A DNA stretch of 64,000 bases from Streptomyces flavofungini (GTDB taxonomy: Bacteria > Actinomycetota > Actinomycetes > Streptomycetales > Streptomycetaceae), in contig NZ_CP128848.1 of the NCBI RefSeq assembly GCF_030388665.1, forward strand, positions 1-64,000, given 5' to 3'. Both the position numbers and the translations under genes were made by a program. The notes beneath the pieces are model-generated. The model saw only the letters and a list, made by a program, of their open reading frames with translations, did no database searches and had not been told where the DNA came from. Shown in pieces: positions 19,316 to 27,647 of the stretch. Position 1 is the first letter of the stretch. The number at the start of each line of letters is the position of its first letter.

Positions 19316-19672
19316 ATGAGTTGTTTATTTTTAGAATATCCTAAATGTAGTACTTGTAGAAAAGCTAAGAAATGGTTAGAAGAAAACAATATAGATTTTA
19401 CAGATAGAATGATTGTGGAAGAAAATCCTACTAAAGAAGAATTAAAGGCTTGGTACGATAAGAGCGGAGTTAAATTAAATAAGTTCTTTAACACTTCAGG
19501 CAAGCTTTATAGAGAGATGAATCTTAAGGATAAAGTAAAAACAGCTAGTGAAGATGAACTTTTAGACATCTTATCAAGCAATGGTATGTTAGTAAAAAGA
19601 CCTTTACTTATAAAAGAGGATTTAGTTCTTATAGGATTTAAGGAAGAAGAATGGGCTGAAAATTTAAAATAA
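19316..19672 (+). CDS. ArsC/Spx-family thioredoxin-fold protein
   Basis: The protein has 118 residues. The CxxC motif PKCSTCRKAKKWL sits at the N-terminus, followed by the family's RPLLIKEDLVLIGFKEEEW C-terminal signature. The family includes arsenate reductases and the transcription regulator Spx. The length and tail resemble the YffB/ArsC-like subgroup, so actual arsenate reduction is not proven. It has an AAGAAGGTG ribosome site and a terminator right behind it. Confidence 0.85.
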   Translation: MSCLFLEYPKCSTCRKAKKWLEENNIDFTDRMIVEENPTKEELKAWYDKSGVKLNKFFNTSGKLYREMNLKDKVKTASEDELLDILSSNGMLVKRPLLIKEDLVLIGFKEEEWAENLK

Positions 19673-19673
19673 T

Positions 19674-19708
19674 AAAAAGACTACAGAGTAAATATCTGTA
19701 GTCTTTTT
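19674..19708 (+). terminator. Rho-independent terminator
   Basis: AAAAAGACTACAGA pairs with TCTGTAGTCTTTTT around a 7-nt loop, directly behind the ArsC-family stop codon. Confidence 0.9.
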
Positions 19709-19864
19709 ATTTATGCCTACTTAAAAGCTTTAGTACTCTTATTGCAGAAGTAACTTTAAAATGTCAATAATCATTATTAGTCGAATAAAACTAAAAAAAG
19801 AAAATATGACTTATATAATAAGAGTTATTCATAGAATAAGCTAACTTTTTCAAGAAATCTGAGT

Positions 19865-19893
19865 TTTACAAAACAACTTTAAATTATTATAAT
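19865..19893 (+). promoter_or_regulatory. Promoter of the ribonucleotide reductase operon
   Basis: -35 TTTACA (19865-19870), an exact 17-bp spacer and -10 TATAAT (19888-19893). The NrdR boxes start 5 bp after the -10, so a bound repressor would block initiation. Confidence 0.7.
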
Positions 19894-19897
19894 AAAT

Positions 19898-19944
19898 TGT
19901 CAAGATATTGTGCGAAATTTAAAAATAATTACTATATATTGTGG
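19898..19944 (+). promoter_or_regulatory. Tandem NrdR boxes
   Basis: Two 16-bp sites, TGTCAAGATATTGTGC (19898) and TTACTATATATTGTGG (19929), match the NrdR consensus ACACWATATATWGTGT at 11 and 13 positions. They start 31 bp apart, the spacing known for NrdR, which places both on one face of the helix. NrdR represses class I-III reductases when dATP is high. The second box overlaps the ribosome-binding site of nrdA. Confidence 0.75.
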
Positions 19945-19955
19945 AGGGCTAGTTG

Positions 19956-22186
19956 ATGACACTATTAGAGAGATATTGTGCATGGTCTATAGAAGAACTG
20001 AATGATGAAACAGGATTATATACTGAAGAAAAGTTAATGGTTGCTTTAGATAATATAGTTACATCAAAAATGGGAGAAAAAGAGATAATAAAATCTTTCA
20101 TACAAGTTTCGTTAGAGTTAACTTCTCAAGTAGAACCAAGATGGCAGGAAATTGCGGCGAAGTTATATGTTAAAAATTTATATGAAGAAGTAAGAGTAAA
20201 TAGAGGACTAGAAGAAGGGGCAAATCCATATGATAATTTCTATGGTTTTATAAAGGAACTTACTGATAAAGGATTATACGGAAAATATATTTTAGATAAT
20301 TACTCTAAGGAAGATATAGAAGAATTAGAAAAAGAAATAAAAAGAGAGAGAGACTTTTTATTTACATACAGTGGAATAAATTTATTAGCAAAAAGATATT
20401 TAGTTCAAGATTTTAATAGATTACCATTAGAACTTCCTCAACAAATGTTTATGGGAATTGCTATGCACCTTGCTATCCCTGAGAAGAAGGAAAAAAGACT
20501 TTATTGGGCAAAAAGATTTTATGATGTTTTAAGTTCTATAAAGGCTACAATGGCTACTCCAACTATGTCTAATGCTAGAAAGCCATTCTACCAATTAAGT
20601 TCATGTTTTATAGATACTGTAGATGATAGCTTAGCTGGTATATATAAATCATTAGATAATTTCTCAAAGGTTTCTAAGTTTGGTGGCGGAATGGGAATTT
20701 ATATGGGTAAGGTAAGAGCCTTAGGCTCAGCCATAAGAGGTTTTAAAGGTGCATCAGGTGGAATTATACCTTGGATAAAATTATTCAATGATACAGCCAT
20801 AGCTGTTGACCAATTAGGAGTTAGAAACGGATCAGTTGCTATTTGGTTAGATGCATGGCATAAAGATTTACCAGAGTTTCTTCAAATAAGAACAAACAAC
20901 GGAGATGATAGAAAGAAAGCTCATGATATATTCCCAGGACTTTGTTATCCAGATTTATTCTGGAAGTTAGCAGAAAATGATATAGATGCTAACTGGTATA
21001 TGATGTGTCCTCATGAAATAAAAACTGTTAAAGGATATTCTTTAGAAGATTTCTATGGGGAAGAATGGGAAAAGAAATATTATGAGTGTGTAGAAGATGA
21101 TAGAATAGAAAAGAGAGTTATGAGTGTTAAGGATATTGTAAGACTTATCATAAAAAGTGCTGCAGAAACAGGAACACCATTTGCTTTCTATAGAGATACA
21201 GTAAATAAATTTAATCCTAATAAACACAAAGGAATGATATATTCATCAAATCTTTGTACTGAAATAATGCAAAACATGAGTGCTATGGAGATAGAACAAA
21301 CAGAAATTAAGGACGAAAATGGTGATGTAGTAGTTATTGAAAAAACTAAGCCAGGAGACTTTGTTGTTTGTAACCTTTCTTCAGTGGTATTAGGAAATGT
21401 TGATGTTACATCAGATGAAGAAGTGGAATACGTTGTTGAAACTCAAATAAGAGCAATGGATAACGTAATAGACTTAAATTATTATTCAGTTCCATTTGCT
21501 GAAATAACAAACAAGAAATATAGAGCTGTTGGATTAGGAACATCAGGATACCATCATATGCTTGTAAATAATAAGATTGTATGGGATTCAGAGGAACACT
21601 TAAACTTTGTAGATAAAGTTTATGAGAGAATAAACTTCTATGCTATAAAAGCTAGTTTAAACATAGCAAAGGAAAAGGGAAGCTATCCATTATTTGAAGG
21701 ATCCGACTGGAGTAATGGTGATTATTTTGAACTAAGAGAATATAATTCACCACAGTGGAAAGAACTAAAAGAAGAGATTGCTAAATATGGTATGAGAAAT
21801 GGATACCTATTTGCGGTAGCTCCAAATGGTTCAACTGCCACTTTAGCTGGAACTTCAGAGGGGGTAGATCCTGTTATGAATAGATTCTGGTTAGAAGAGA
21901 AAAAGGAAGCATAACTCCAAAGGTAGCACCTGGATTATGTCAAGAAAATTTCTGGTACTATGTTTCAGCTTACAATGTAAATCAAGAATTTACAGTTAGA
22001 GCAAACGGAGTAAGACAAAGACATATAGACCAAGGACAATCATTTAACCTTTATATAACTACAGATTATACTATGAGACAAATAATGAATCTTTATATTT
22101 CAGCTTGTAAAAATGGAGTTAAAAGTATTTATTATGTAAGAAGTAAATCTCTAAGTGTTGACGAATGTGAGAGTTGTTCAGCTTAG
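19956..22186 (+). pseudogene. nrdA: Class I ribonucleotide reductase large subunit, frameshifted near the 3' end
   Basis: About 743 residues once the frame is repaired. It reduces ribonucleoside diphosphates to deoxy forms. Seen are the first redox cysteine in SSCFIDTVDDSL, the radical-path NLCTEIMQ (N-x-C-x-E-like), PNGSTATLAGTSEG for nucleotide binding, and the C-terminal reductant pair CESC at the very end. The frame shifts in the A run around 21,898-21,908; before it EEKKEA ends in a stop, after it SITPKVAPGLCQENFW continues in another frame to TAG at 22184. I start at the ATG at 19956 behind GTGGAGGG. All catalytic residues survive, so a sequencing indel is likely in an essential gene. 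Confidence 0.85.
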
Positions 22187-22281
22187 AATATAAATTAAGA
22201 ATTTTAAAGATACTCATCTAGGCTTAGGTGAGTATCTATTAATTATAGATAGATAAATAAAGAGATGAAAGGTGACGTAAA

Positions 22282-23317
22282 ATGGAAATAAATAAAAGAC
22301 CGCTTTTTAATGAGTTTGGAGATATTGAAACTAATAAAAAGAAAATGATAAACGGTAATACAACTAATTTAAATGACTTTAATAATATGAAATATACTTG
22401 GGTTTCAGAATGGTACAGACAAGCAATGAATAATTTCTGGATACCAGAGGAAATAAACTTAGCTCAAGACTTAAAAGATTATAAAAAGTTAACTAAGGAA
22501 GAAAAAGCGGCATATGATAAGATTCTTATCTTTCTTAATATTTTTAGATTCAATACAAACAGCTAACTTAGGAAATATAAATAGTTATATTACTGCTTCA
22601 GAAGTTAACTTATGTTTAACTATACAAGCTTTTCAAGAAGCGGTTCACTCACAAAGCTATAGTTATATGCTAGACAGTATTTGTTCACCAGAGGAGAGAA
22701 ACGAAATATTATTCCAATGGAAAGACGATGCTATATTACTTCAAAGAAATAAATTTATAGGAGACCTATATAATAACTTCTTAGAAGACTCAAGCATGGA
22801 AAACTTTATAAAATCAGTAATGGCTAACTATATTTTAGAGGGTGTTTATTTCTACTCAGGATTTATGTTTTTCTATAATTTAGAGAGAAATGGAAAAATG
22901 CCTGGTTCAGCTCAAGAGATTAGATATATAAACAGAGATGAAAATACTCATTTATGGTTATTTAGAAGTATAATAAAGGAATTAAAAGAAGAAATACCAG
23001 AAGTATTCACTAAAGAGTTAAAAGAAGAACTAAGAGAAATGATGAGAACTGGTGTTGAACATGAAATTGCATGGGGGCACTATGTTATAGGTGATAATGT
23101 TACTGGAATAAATAAAAATCTTATAGAAAGATATATAAAATACATAGGAAACTTAAGAGCTAAAGCTATAGGTTTAGAACCTTTATTTGAAGACTACAAT
23201 GAGAATCCAGCACCATGGGTAGATTATTATGCTGATGCAAACCAAGTAAAAACAGACTTCTTTGAGGCAAAATCAACAGCATATGCTAAAGCTGGAGCTT
23301 TAATAGACGATCTATAA
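22282..23317 (+). pseudogene. nrdB: Class I ribonucleotide reductase small subunit, frameshifted
   Basis: About 345 residues when repaired. It carries the di-iron/tyrosyl radical cofactor. Ligand regions are visible: FLDSIQTAN, EVNLCLTIQAFQEAVHSQSY (E..EAxH), and ILEGVYFYSGF plus RDENTHLWLF. The frame changes at about 22,530, inside TCTTATCTTTCTTAAT. Before it the frame reads AYDKIL, after it SFLIFLDSIQ. The ATG at 22282 follows AAAGGTGA, 96 bp behind nrdA with only a short hairpin between, so both are one operon. An indel artefact is likely here too. Confidence 0.85.
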
Positions 23318-23358
23318 AAATAGAATTTAATATTTGACTGCATAAATTATAAAAGAGA

Positions 23359-23443
23359 GCTATATCAATACTATTTATGAGAGAATTTATAAATATAAAA
23401 TTTATGAATTCTTATAAGTTAAGAGTTTGATATAGCCTTTTTT
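23359..23443 (+). terminator. Nested hairpin terminator after nrdB
   Basis: GCTATATCAA (23359-23368) pairs with TTGATATAGC (23427-23436), with a second AT-rich hairpin nested in the loop and CTTTTTTT behind. It resembles the long-loop hairpin at 3457-3551. Confidence 0.65.
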
Positions 23444-23637
23444 TATGTCTATACTAAAATTCATATATAAATAAGAGTGATTTAAGTGGAATAGATTGAT
23501 AGCTAATTGAATCTAGTTACTAAAATTAGAGTTTATTATAAATGAATTTATTTTATAGAATAAATAAGTTTAAATTTATAAGCATAAGTTAGTATTTTAA
23601 AGATTTAATAAGATAATTTTAATTAAACGAATCATAC

Positions 23638-23656
23638 AATAATGATAATCATTTTC
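23638..23656. promoter_or_regulatory. Fur box without its gene
   Basis: AATAATGATAATCATTTTC matches the classical 19-bp Fur consensus GATAATGATAATCATTATC at 17 positions. Fur represses iron-uptake genes in iron-replete cells. The gene it should control would begin shortly to the right (GAGTGAGG lies at 23659-23668), but GC-rich plasmid sequence begins there instead. Confidence 0.75.
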
Positions 23657-23659
23657 AAT

Positions 23660-23680
23660 GAGTGAGGTTTTATGTGCTTC
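23660..23680. other. Junction between AT-rich clostridial and GC-rich plasmid DNA
   Basis: Sequence up to about 23,668 is AT-rich and carries a Fur box. From ~23,678 it resembles the plasmid's other subtelomere (see the repeat at 23678). There is no insertion sequence, integrase gene, duplicated target or att site at the border. I infer an artificial join. Confidence 0.8.
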
Positions 23681-23960
23681 GGAAAGACCAGAAACCCCCA
23701 CGGGTGCCCGGACATGAAATGCAGAAACCGCATCACCAAACCAGCTGCGGCCCAACTCCCCGAATAGCAGACCCATTTGGACCGACGCCCCACCACCGCC
23801 CCGCCGGCTCGACGAGCAGCACGTCGGCCGCCCGCGGCCGGCGAGGGCGGCGGCGAGCACGACGGCCACATGGCCGCCGCACGCCAGGCTCCGACGCCGA
23901 CGAGGAAGCGCAGCAGGGCACGGGCGGCGCAACGCCCACGGCGGCCGCGGCCGCCGACGA
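23678..23960. repeat. Left subtelomeric repeat, diverged inverted copy of the right subtelomere
   Basis: CCCAACTCCCCGA..AGCAGACCCAT, CTCGACGAGCA and CCGCCCGCGGCC occur here in the same order as at 48,925-49,005 (the inverted copy of the right arm, 47,660-47,740). The similarity starts at about CTTCGGAAAGACCAGAA and is imperfect. On the right arm the matching base is ~520 nt from the telomere loop, so the left telomere proper is missing. Long reading frames here are proline/arginine shadows of GC-rich DNA; I see no gene. Confidence 0.75.
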
Positions 23961-23996
23961 GCATCAAGGCTCTTCTACTGGGTGCTGGACATGAAG

Positions 23997-24031
23997 CAAC
24001 AGGCCCCGCCTGAGACAGACGGGGCCTGTTG
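23997..24031 (-). terminator. Strong hairpin terminator
   Basis: CAACAGGCCCCG pairs perfectly with CGGGGCCTGTTG around an 11-nt loop, 20 bp beyond the end of the leftward gene at 24051. Confidence 0.75.
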
Positions 24032-24050
24032 TACGCAGCGAGGCGCGGGG

Positions 24051-24269
24051 TCAGTCGCGCCAATCGGGGTCGTTCTCCTGGCTCGGCAGGTCCCCGTGCC
24101 CCTCTGCCCAGTGGTTCACCCAGCCGCACACGCCGCATGCGTAGCGGCCGTTCAATCCGTCCACTTGCGTCCCGCACCGTCGACAGAACGTTGTGGTGAT
24201 CTCTGTCTCCGGAGACGTGGTGACCACCGCCGTGTCCACCTCAGCTTCGTGCGGGCGCTGCTTCTTCAT
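24051..24269 (-). CDS. Small zinc-ribbon protein
   Basis: The protein has 72 residues. One zinc knuckle pair is visible, FCRRCGTQVDGLNGRYACGVCG (split as CRRC and CGVC), followed by an acidic tail. It probably binds metal structurally and may bind nucleic acid or protein. I place the start at the ATG at 24269 (MKKQRPHEAEV), which overlaps the upstream zinc-ribbon gene by 29 bp. No characterised family. Confidence 0.5.
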   Translation of the reverse strand: MKKQRPHEAEVDTAVVTTSPETEITTTFCRRCGTQVDGLNGRYACGVCGWVNHWAEGHGDLPSQENDPDWRD

Positions 24270-24366
24270 GCTGCGGAGCGTACCCAGAGATCGGACCGCA
24301 CAGTTGGCAGTACCAAGACCCATCAGGTGCCTGCTGTGCCTGGCCTCCGCACTTTGGACAGTTCAT
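24241..24366 (-). CDS. Very small zinc-ribbon protein
   Basis: The protein has 41 residues from the ATG at 24366. It begins MNCPKCGGQAQQAPDGSWYC and has a second CxxC (CQLC), a minimal four-cysteine ribbon. It is followed and overlapped by another ribbon gene, so they may be one unit. Function unknown. Confidence 0.5.
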   Translation of the reverse strand: MNCPKCGGQAQQAPDGSWYCQLCGPISGYAPQHEEAAPARS

Positions 24367-24442
24367 GACATCTACTCCCTCGCTTCGCCGACCACGGGCA
24401 GGTCGTGCAGTGCCGGCCGCCGTCGGGCAGGGGCGCTTCGCG

Positions 24443-24706
24443 TCAGGGCAGTACGCGGGTGATGGTGATCGTGGGTGGGTCGATGCCGGGTGCGTCGCTG
24501 ACGACGTAGCGCACGGCGACGGTGCCGACGAGAGCGACTCGGTCCCAGTGCCCGCCGCCTCCGGGCCGCTCGATGGACAGGCCACCGTAGGGGTCGGTGA
24601 GGGTCTGGGTGATCGCGTCGCGCAGCTCCCTGCGCTCGCCGGGCGCAGCGAGGGCCACGATGTCGGCCACTGCTTCGGGGGCGTAGACGATGCGGTATCC
24701 GCTCAC
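24443..24706 (-). CDS. Possible RelE/ParE-like toxin
   Basis: The protein has 87 residues from the GTG at 24706, overlapping the stop of the upstream gene by 4 bp (GTGA). The order SGYRIVYAPEAVADIVAL, then a helix pair, then HWDRVALVGTVAVRYVV and TITITRVLP resembles the beta-alpha-alpha-beta layout of RelE/ParE toxins. The short length and its translational coupling to a small acidic partner fit a type II toxin-antitoxin unit. The catalytic residues are not clear to me, so this is a family-level inference. Confidence 0.5.
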   Translation of the reverse strand: MSGYRIVYAPEAVADIVALAAPGERRELRDAITQTLTDPYGGLSIERPGGGGHWDRVALVGTVAVRYVVSDAPGIDPPTITITRVLP

Positions 24707-24978
24707 AGGGCGCCCTCGGCCTCCCACTCCTCCCAGGTCCTGGCCTGGCTCGTGCCGTCGATGACGGCCTGGGTGGCCGCGTCCCCGGCGGGGTCGGCCA
24801 GGTCGCGGACGACGGCGGACCACAGGAGCAGCACGCCCGGCCGCTCCGCCAGCGTCGCCCTGTCCAACGCCTCGTCGAATCGAGGCCGGGCGTCCTCAGG
24901 CAGGGCGCGGCGGATCTGCGGCGCGCTCGTGGGCCGCCACGGACCAGATGGTCCTGGCTCTGCAGGCTGTGCGCTCAT
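24703..24978 (-). CDS. DUF6247-like small protein, possible antitoxin
   Basis: The protein has 91 residues, starting MSAQPAEPGPSGPWRPTSAP. The core IRRALPEDARPRFDEALDRA and the tail TWEEWEAEGAL are features I remember from DUF6247 proteins of Streptomyces, often next to RelE-like genes. It is helical, acidic and upstream of the toxin-like gene. A 26-bp perfect palindrome lies 48 bp before its start and may be its operator. Confidence 0.5.
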   Translation of the reverse strand: MSAQPAEPGPSGPWRPTSAPQIRRALPEDARPRFDEALDRATLAERPGVLLLWSAVVRDLADPAGDAATQAVIDGTSQARTWEEWEAEGAL

Positions 24979-25025
24979 CAGAACCCCCTCCACAGGCTCA
25001 GGACGTGCCACCACCAACGTACCGG

Positions 25026-25051
25026 GGTTGGGGGCACCGGTGCCCCCAACC
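25026..25051. promoter_or_regulatory. 26-bp perfect palindrome
   Basis: GGTTGGGGGCACC is followed immediately by its own inverse complement. It lies between the small leftward gene ending at 25086 and the leftward pair starting at 24978, so it is either the terminator of the first or the operator of the second. Confidence 0.6.
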
Positions 25052-25085
25052 TCCGTCACCGAGCTAGGACGTATCTCTCCGGCTT

Positions 25086-25229
25086 TCAGCGGCCCGTGTC
25101 GTCGTCGTTGGCAGACGCCTTCAGGTGGTTGTCCATTATGGCGGCCTCGACGTCGACGGGTTCGCCTGCGGCGATGCGGGCGTACAGCTCCTCGTCAAGC
25201 TCAAAATTCCGGCGCTCGAATTCATTCAT
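25086..25229 (-). CDS. Small acidic hypothetical protein
   Basis: The protein has 47 residues from the ATG at 25229 with GAAACTC upstream (weak). It begins MNEFERRNFELDEELYARIA and ends ANDDDTGR. It is acidic, with no cysteine and no membrane segment. Its size and acidic helical N-terminus resemble a peptide leader or a small antitoxin, but no modifying enzyme is nearby. Function unknown. Confidence 0.4.
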   Translation of the reverse strand: MNEFERRNFELDEELYARIAAGEPVDVEAAIMDNHLKASANDDDTGR

Positions 25230-25301
25230 CAGAGTTTCCTCACTTCGGATAGGTGGTCAGGGTGCGAGGTTGAGCAAGGCGGCCGGTCGGCCTGCCCGGT
25301 C

Positions 25302-25332
25302 CTCGATACTCCGGAGCTTCCGGAGTATCGAG
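25302..25332. repeat. Hairpin with 14-bp stem
   Basis: CTCGATACTCCGGA and TCCGGAGTATCGAG pair around a GCT loop, in the ~200-bp gap between the VirB4-like gene and the small gene at 25229. It could be an operator or terminator for leftward transcription. Confidence 0.6.
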
Positions 25333-25364
25333 AGCCAGGCGGAGCGACCGGAGAGCACACAAAA

Positions 25365-25408
25365 CGTTGATGGCCCGTGCCCTTTATGGAGAGCACAGGC
25401 CATCAACG
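25365..25408 (-). terminator. Terminator at the end of the conjugation operon
   Basis: CGTTGATGGCC pairs with GGCCATCAACG, with a further GTGC/GCAC pairing inside. It begins 20 bp after the VirB4-like stop on the minus strand. Confidence 0.7.
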
Positions 25409-25427
25409 GGAGGGACGAGGAACCTCT

Positions 25428-27647
25428 TCAGAGGTCGGATGGCAATCTCTTCCCGGATTTAGCGTCGTAGGCACTTCCGGTGGGGGAAAGGCGAATTTCC
25501 TGTGAAGTTGCCCGGTGACCTTTTTTCCAGGTCTTTCCGCCAACTGCTATCCGGACTGTCACGTCGGCGAGAGGATCCTTGACGGGCACCCTGATTTCGG
25601 GGTCCTTAGGGACTCGCCCGTCTTCCCGAGTGTTGTAGGCGCTTTTTCCGCTGGCGTCGATGCGCAGATACTTGGCGTCATCGTCGAAGTACGAACTCAG
25701 TTGCAGGATCACGTGATCCTTGTCCCTGGTCCAACGAGCGGTCAGATCGGCTTCAACGCCATCGATGTCGAGTGCTGCCCCGGACCTGCCTTTGTACGCG
25801 GCGGTTTTCTCCTGGCGTTCCGTTTGCTCCTGGTCGCGTTTGTCGTCGTCGCCGCTCTTCCATACGCCTGCGGCGGCGATGGTCAGGGCTGCGATTGCGG
25901 CGACGTAGGGCCAGGTGCGGCGGCGCGACCGCACGTGCTGTTCGTCGCCGTCCGGGTTCGGTGCGGGTGTGGGTGGTTGGGGCCCGCGGTGCCAGTCCGG
26001 TGACGTGTCGACGTCGGTCTCGTCGGGCATGCTGTCCCACCATTCGACCTGTTTGCCCATGCGGGTGACGGTAGCGCGTAGCTGTGCCGCGGTGTCGGGG
26101 CTTCCGCAGAGGTCGGCGACCCTGGCGCGGGTGGAGAGCCAGGAGACGGCCTCGTCGGAGTTGATGCCGTAGGTGCGGATGTCTTCCCGCTCGCCGATGA
26201 CGGCCAGGTCGGCGGCCTCGTTGCACCGGCCCTGTGCGGCGGCCTGGACGGCGTCGTAGTGCCGGCGGTCGACGACGGTGGAGGGCATCGCCCAGTCCCA
26301 GTCGCCGCCGTGCACACGGGTGTCCTGCTCGATGGGCTCCTGCGCCAGGTCCTCGCCCTGGTCCTCGCCGCCGTCCACTTCTGCCTTGGTCTCCTCCTCC
26401 TTCACGAGGGTCAGGGCTGTGTCGTCGGTGTTCTGTTCGGTCAGGGCCTGCTGTGCCTGGCGTCGCCGTGACGAGGTGTCAGTGAGGCGCGCTTCTTCGT
26501 CGTCGAGGACGGTTTGGACGATGTCGACGTAGTCGGGTCCGACTTTCCATACGGCCTGTCCCGGATCGAGCGTCGGGATTTTCTCGATGGCCCATTGCGG
26601 GAGGTTGAGCAGAGCGCCGACTTTTGCGGCTTCTTTGGGGCCGAGCCGTCCGACGTGGACGATTTCGCAGAGCCTGGCAAGGTCTTTGGCGCGGCCCTCG
26701 CCGAGATCGGACAGGGTGTGCATGACGACGTCCAGCGACAGCGCGGACCTGCGGCTGTTTTTCAACAGCCTCTGGATCAGTTCGGCTGTGGCCGGGCTGC
26801 GGAGGATTTGCCAGGCCTCTTCGAGGACCAGGTGTCGGTGGCCCGCGGTCGACTGCTTGAGCCAGATGTTTTCGACCCAGCACGAGATTGCGGCCATCAG
26901 GGCCGGAATTGCCGGGCTGTTCTTGTCCAGCTTGGTGAAATCGAAGCTGATCATCGGCAGATCGGTTTCGGGCAGGCCCGCGTTCGGGCCGTCGAAAATT
27001 CCGCGCAGACTGCCGTGCACGTAGCGGGAGAGGGCGAGCGTGACGCGCTGTCCCCATTTGGCCAGCTCCGATGCTGAGTACAGCCCGGCCTCGGGGTGCC
27101 TGAGCGCGTCGATCAGGCCGCTCAACTCAGAGGCCTTGGGGCTGTTGAGTGCGTGCTGAAGTGCGTGGGCGGCCTCAGAATCGAGGGCCTTGGCATCGAC
27201 TGCGACGATCAGCGAGCGGATCAGTTCCTCGCGGACCTCTGGGGTAAACAGGGTGCTGCACGGGTTGAGTGCGAATTCACCCGCCTCAATCACTCTGCCG
27301 TCGACCGAGCGCGTCAGGCGCGCCCACTCTCCCTCTTCGGCCTGGTTCTGCTGTTGTTCTCCGTGGCTGTCGAGAACGACGTACTGATGACCGTGTTCGA
27401 GGATCTCGCGACGCGCACGGATCTCGCGGCGCGCGCGGATCTTCGCTGTGGTGGACTTTCCCGAGCCGAGCCCGCCCATGGCGAGCGAGTTCGTGGACGG
27501 CAGGATCTCGGAGTCGACCAGGACCGGTGAGAGGTGGAACGGCCGGCCGTCAGAGGTGGAACGGCCGATCGCGATGCCGGGGAACTCAGTGTTCGAGGCG
27601 ACGAGCGGGGTGGTGATCGCGGCGTGGTTGGAGGGCAGGCGGATCAC
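25428..27647 (-). CDS. VirB4/TraC-like conjugation ATPase with C-terminal membrane helix
   Basis: The protein has 739 residues. Start GTG at 27647, overlapping the previous stop by 4 bp. Walker A GGLGSGKST lies at residues 58-66, and the Walker B region reads HLVLEEAWQIL. The downstream LPQWAIEKIPTLDPGQAVW is like the end of VirB4/TrwK ATPase domains. Past residue ~440 comes an acidic linker, then one membrane helix (YVAAIAALTIAAAGVW, ~605-622) and a ~110-residue outer domain. A VirB4 fused to a tail of that type is usual for actinobacterial elements. It should power assembly or operation of the transfer channel with the FtsK-like protein. Confidence 0.75.
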   Translation of the reverse strand: MIRLPSNHAAITTPLVASNTEFPGIAIGRSTSDGRPFHLSPVLVDSEILPSTNSLAMGGLGSGKSTTAKIRARREIRARREILEHGHQYVVLDSHGEQQQNQAEEGEWARLTRSVDGRVIEAGEFALNPCSTLFTPEVREELIRSLIVAVDAKALDSEAAHALQHALNSPKASELSGLIDALRHPEAGLYSASELAKWGQRVTLALSRYVHGSLRGIFDGPNAGLPETDLPMISFDFTKLDKNSPAIPALMAAISCWVENIWLKQSTAGHRHLVLEEAWQILRSPATAELIQRLLKNSRRSALSLDVVMHTLSDLGEGRAKDLARLCEIVHVGRLGPKEAAKVGALLNLPQWAIEKIPTLDPGQAVWKVGPDYVDIVQTVLDDEEARLTDTSSRRRQAQQALTEQNTDDTALTLVKEEETKAEVDGGEDQGEDLAQEPIEQDTRVHGGDWDWAMPSTVVDRRHYDAVQAAAQGRCNEAADLAVIGEREDIRTYGINSDEAVSWLSTRARVADLCGSPDTAAQLRATVTRMGKQVEWWDSMPDETDVDTSPDWHRGPQPPTPAPNPDGDEQHVRSRRRTWPYVAAIAALTIAAAGVWKSGDDDKRDQEQTERQEKTAAYKGRSGAALDIDGVEADLTARWTRDKDHVILQLSSYFDDDAKYLRIDASGKSAYNTREDGRVPKDPEIRVPVKDPLADVTVRIAVGGKTWKKGHRATSQEIRLSPTGSAYDAKSGKRLPSDL

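Noticed and set aside
23597..24177. Several long reading frames with arginine/proline/alanine-rich translations on both strands
   Set aside because: They overlap each other in many frames, have low-complexity composition and cross the junction; typical shadows of GC-rich subtelomere DNA.
25086..25229. Lanthipeptide or lasso precursor
   Set aside because: No cysteines, no modifying enzyme or transporter nearby; only the size is suggestive.
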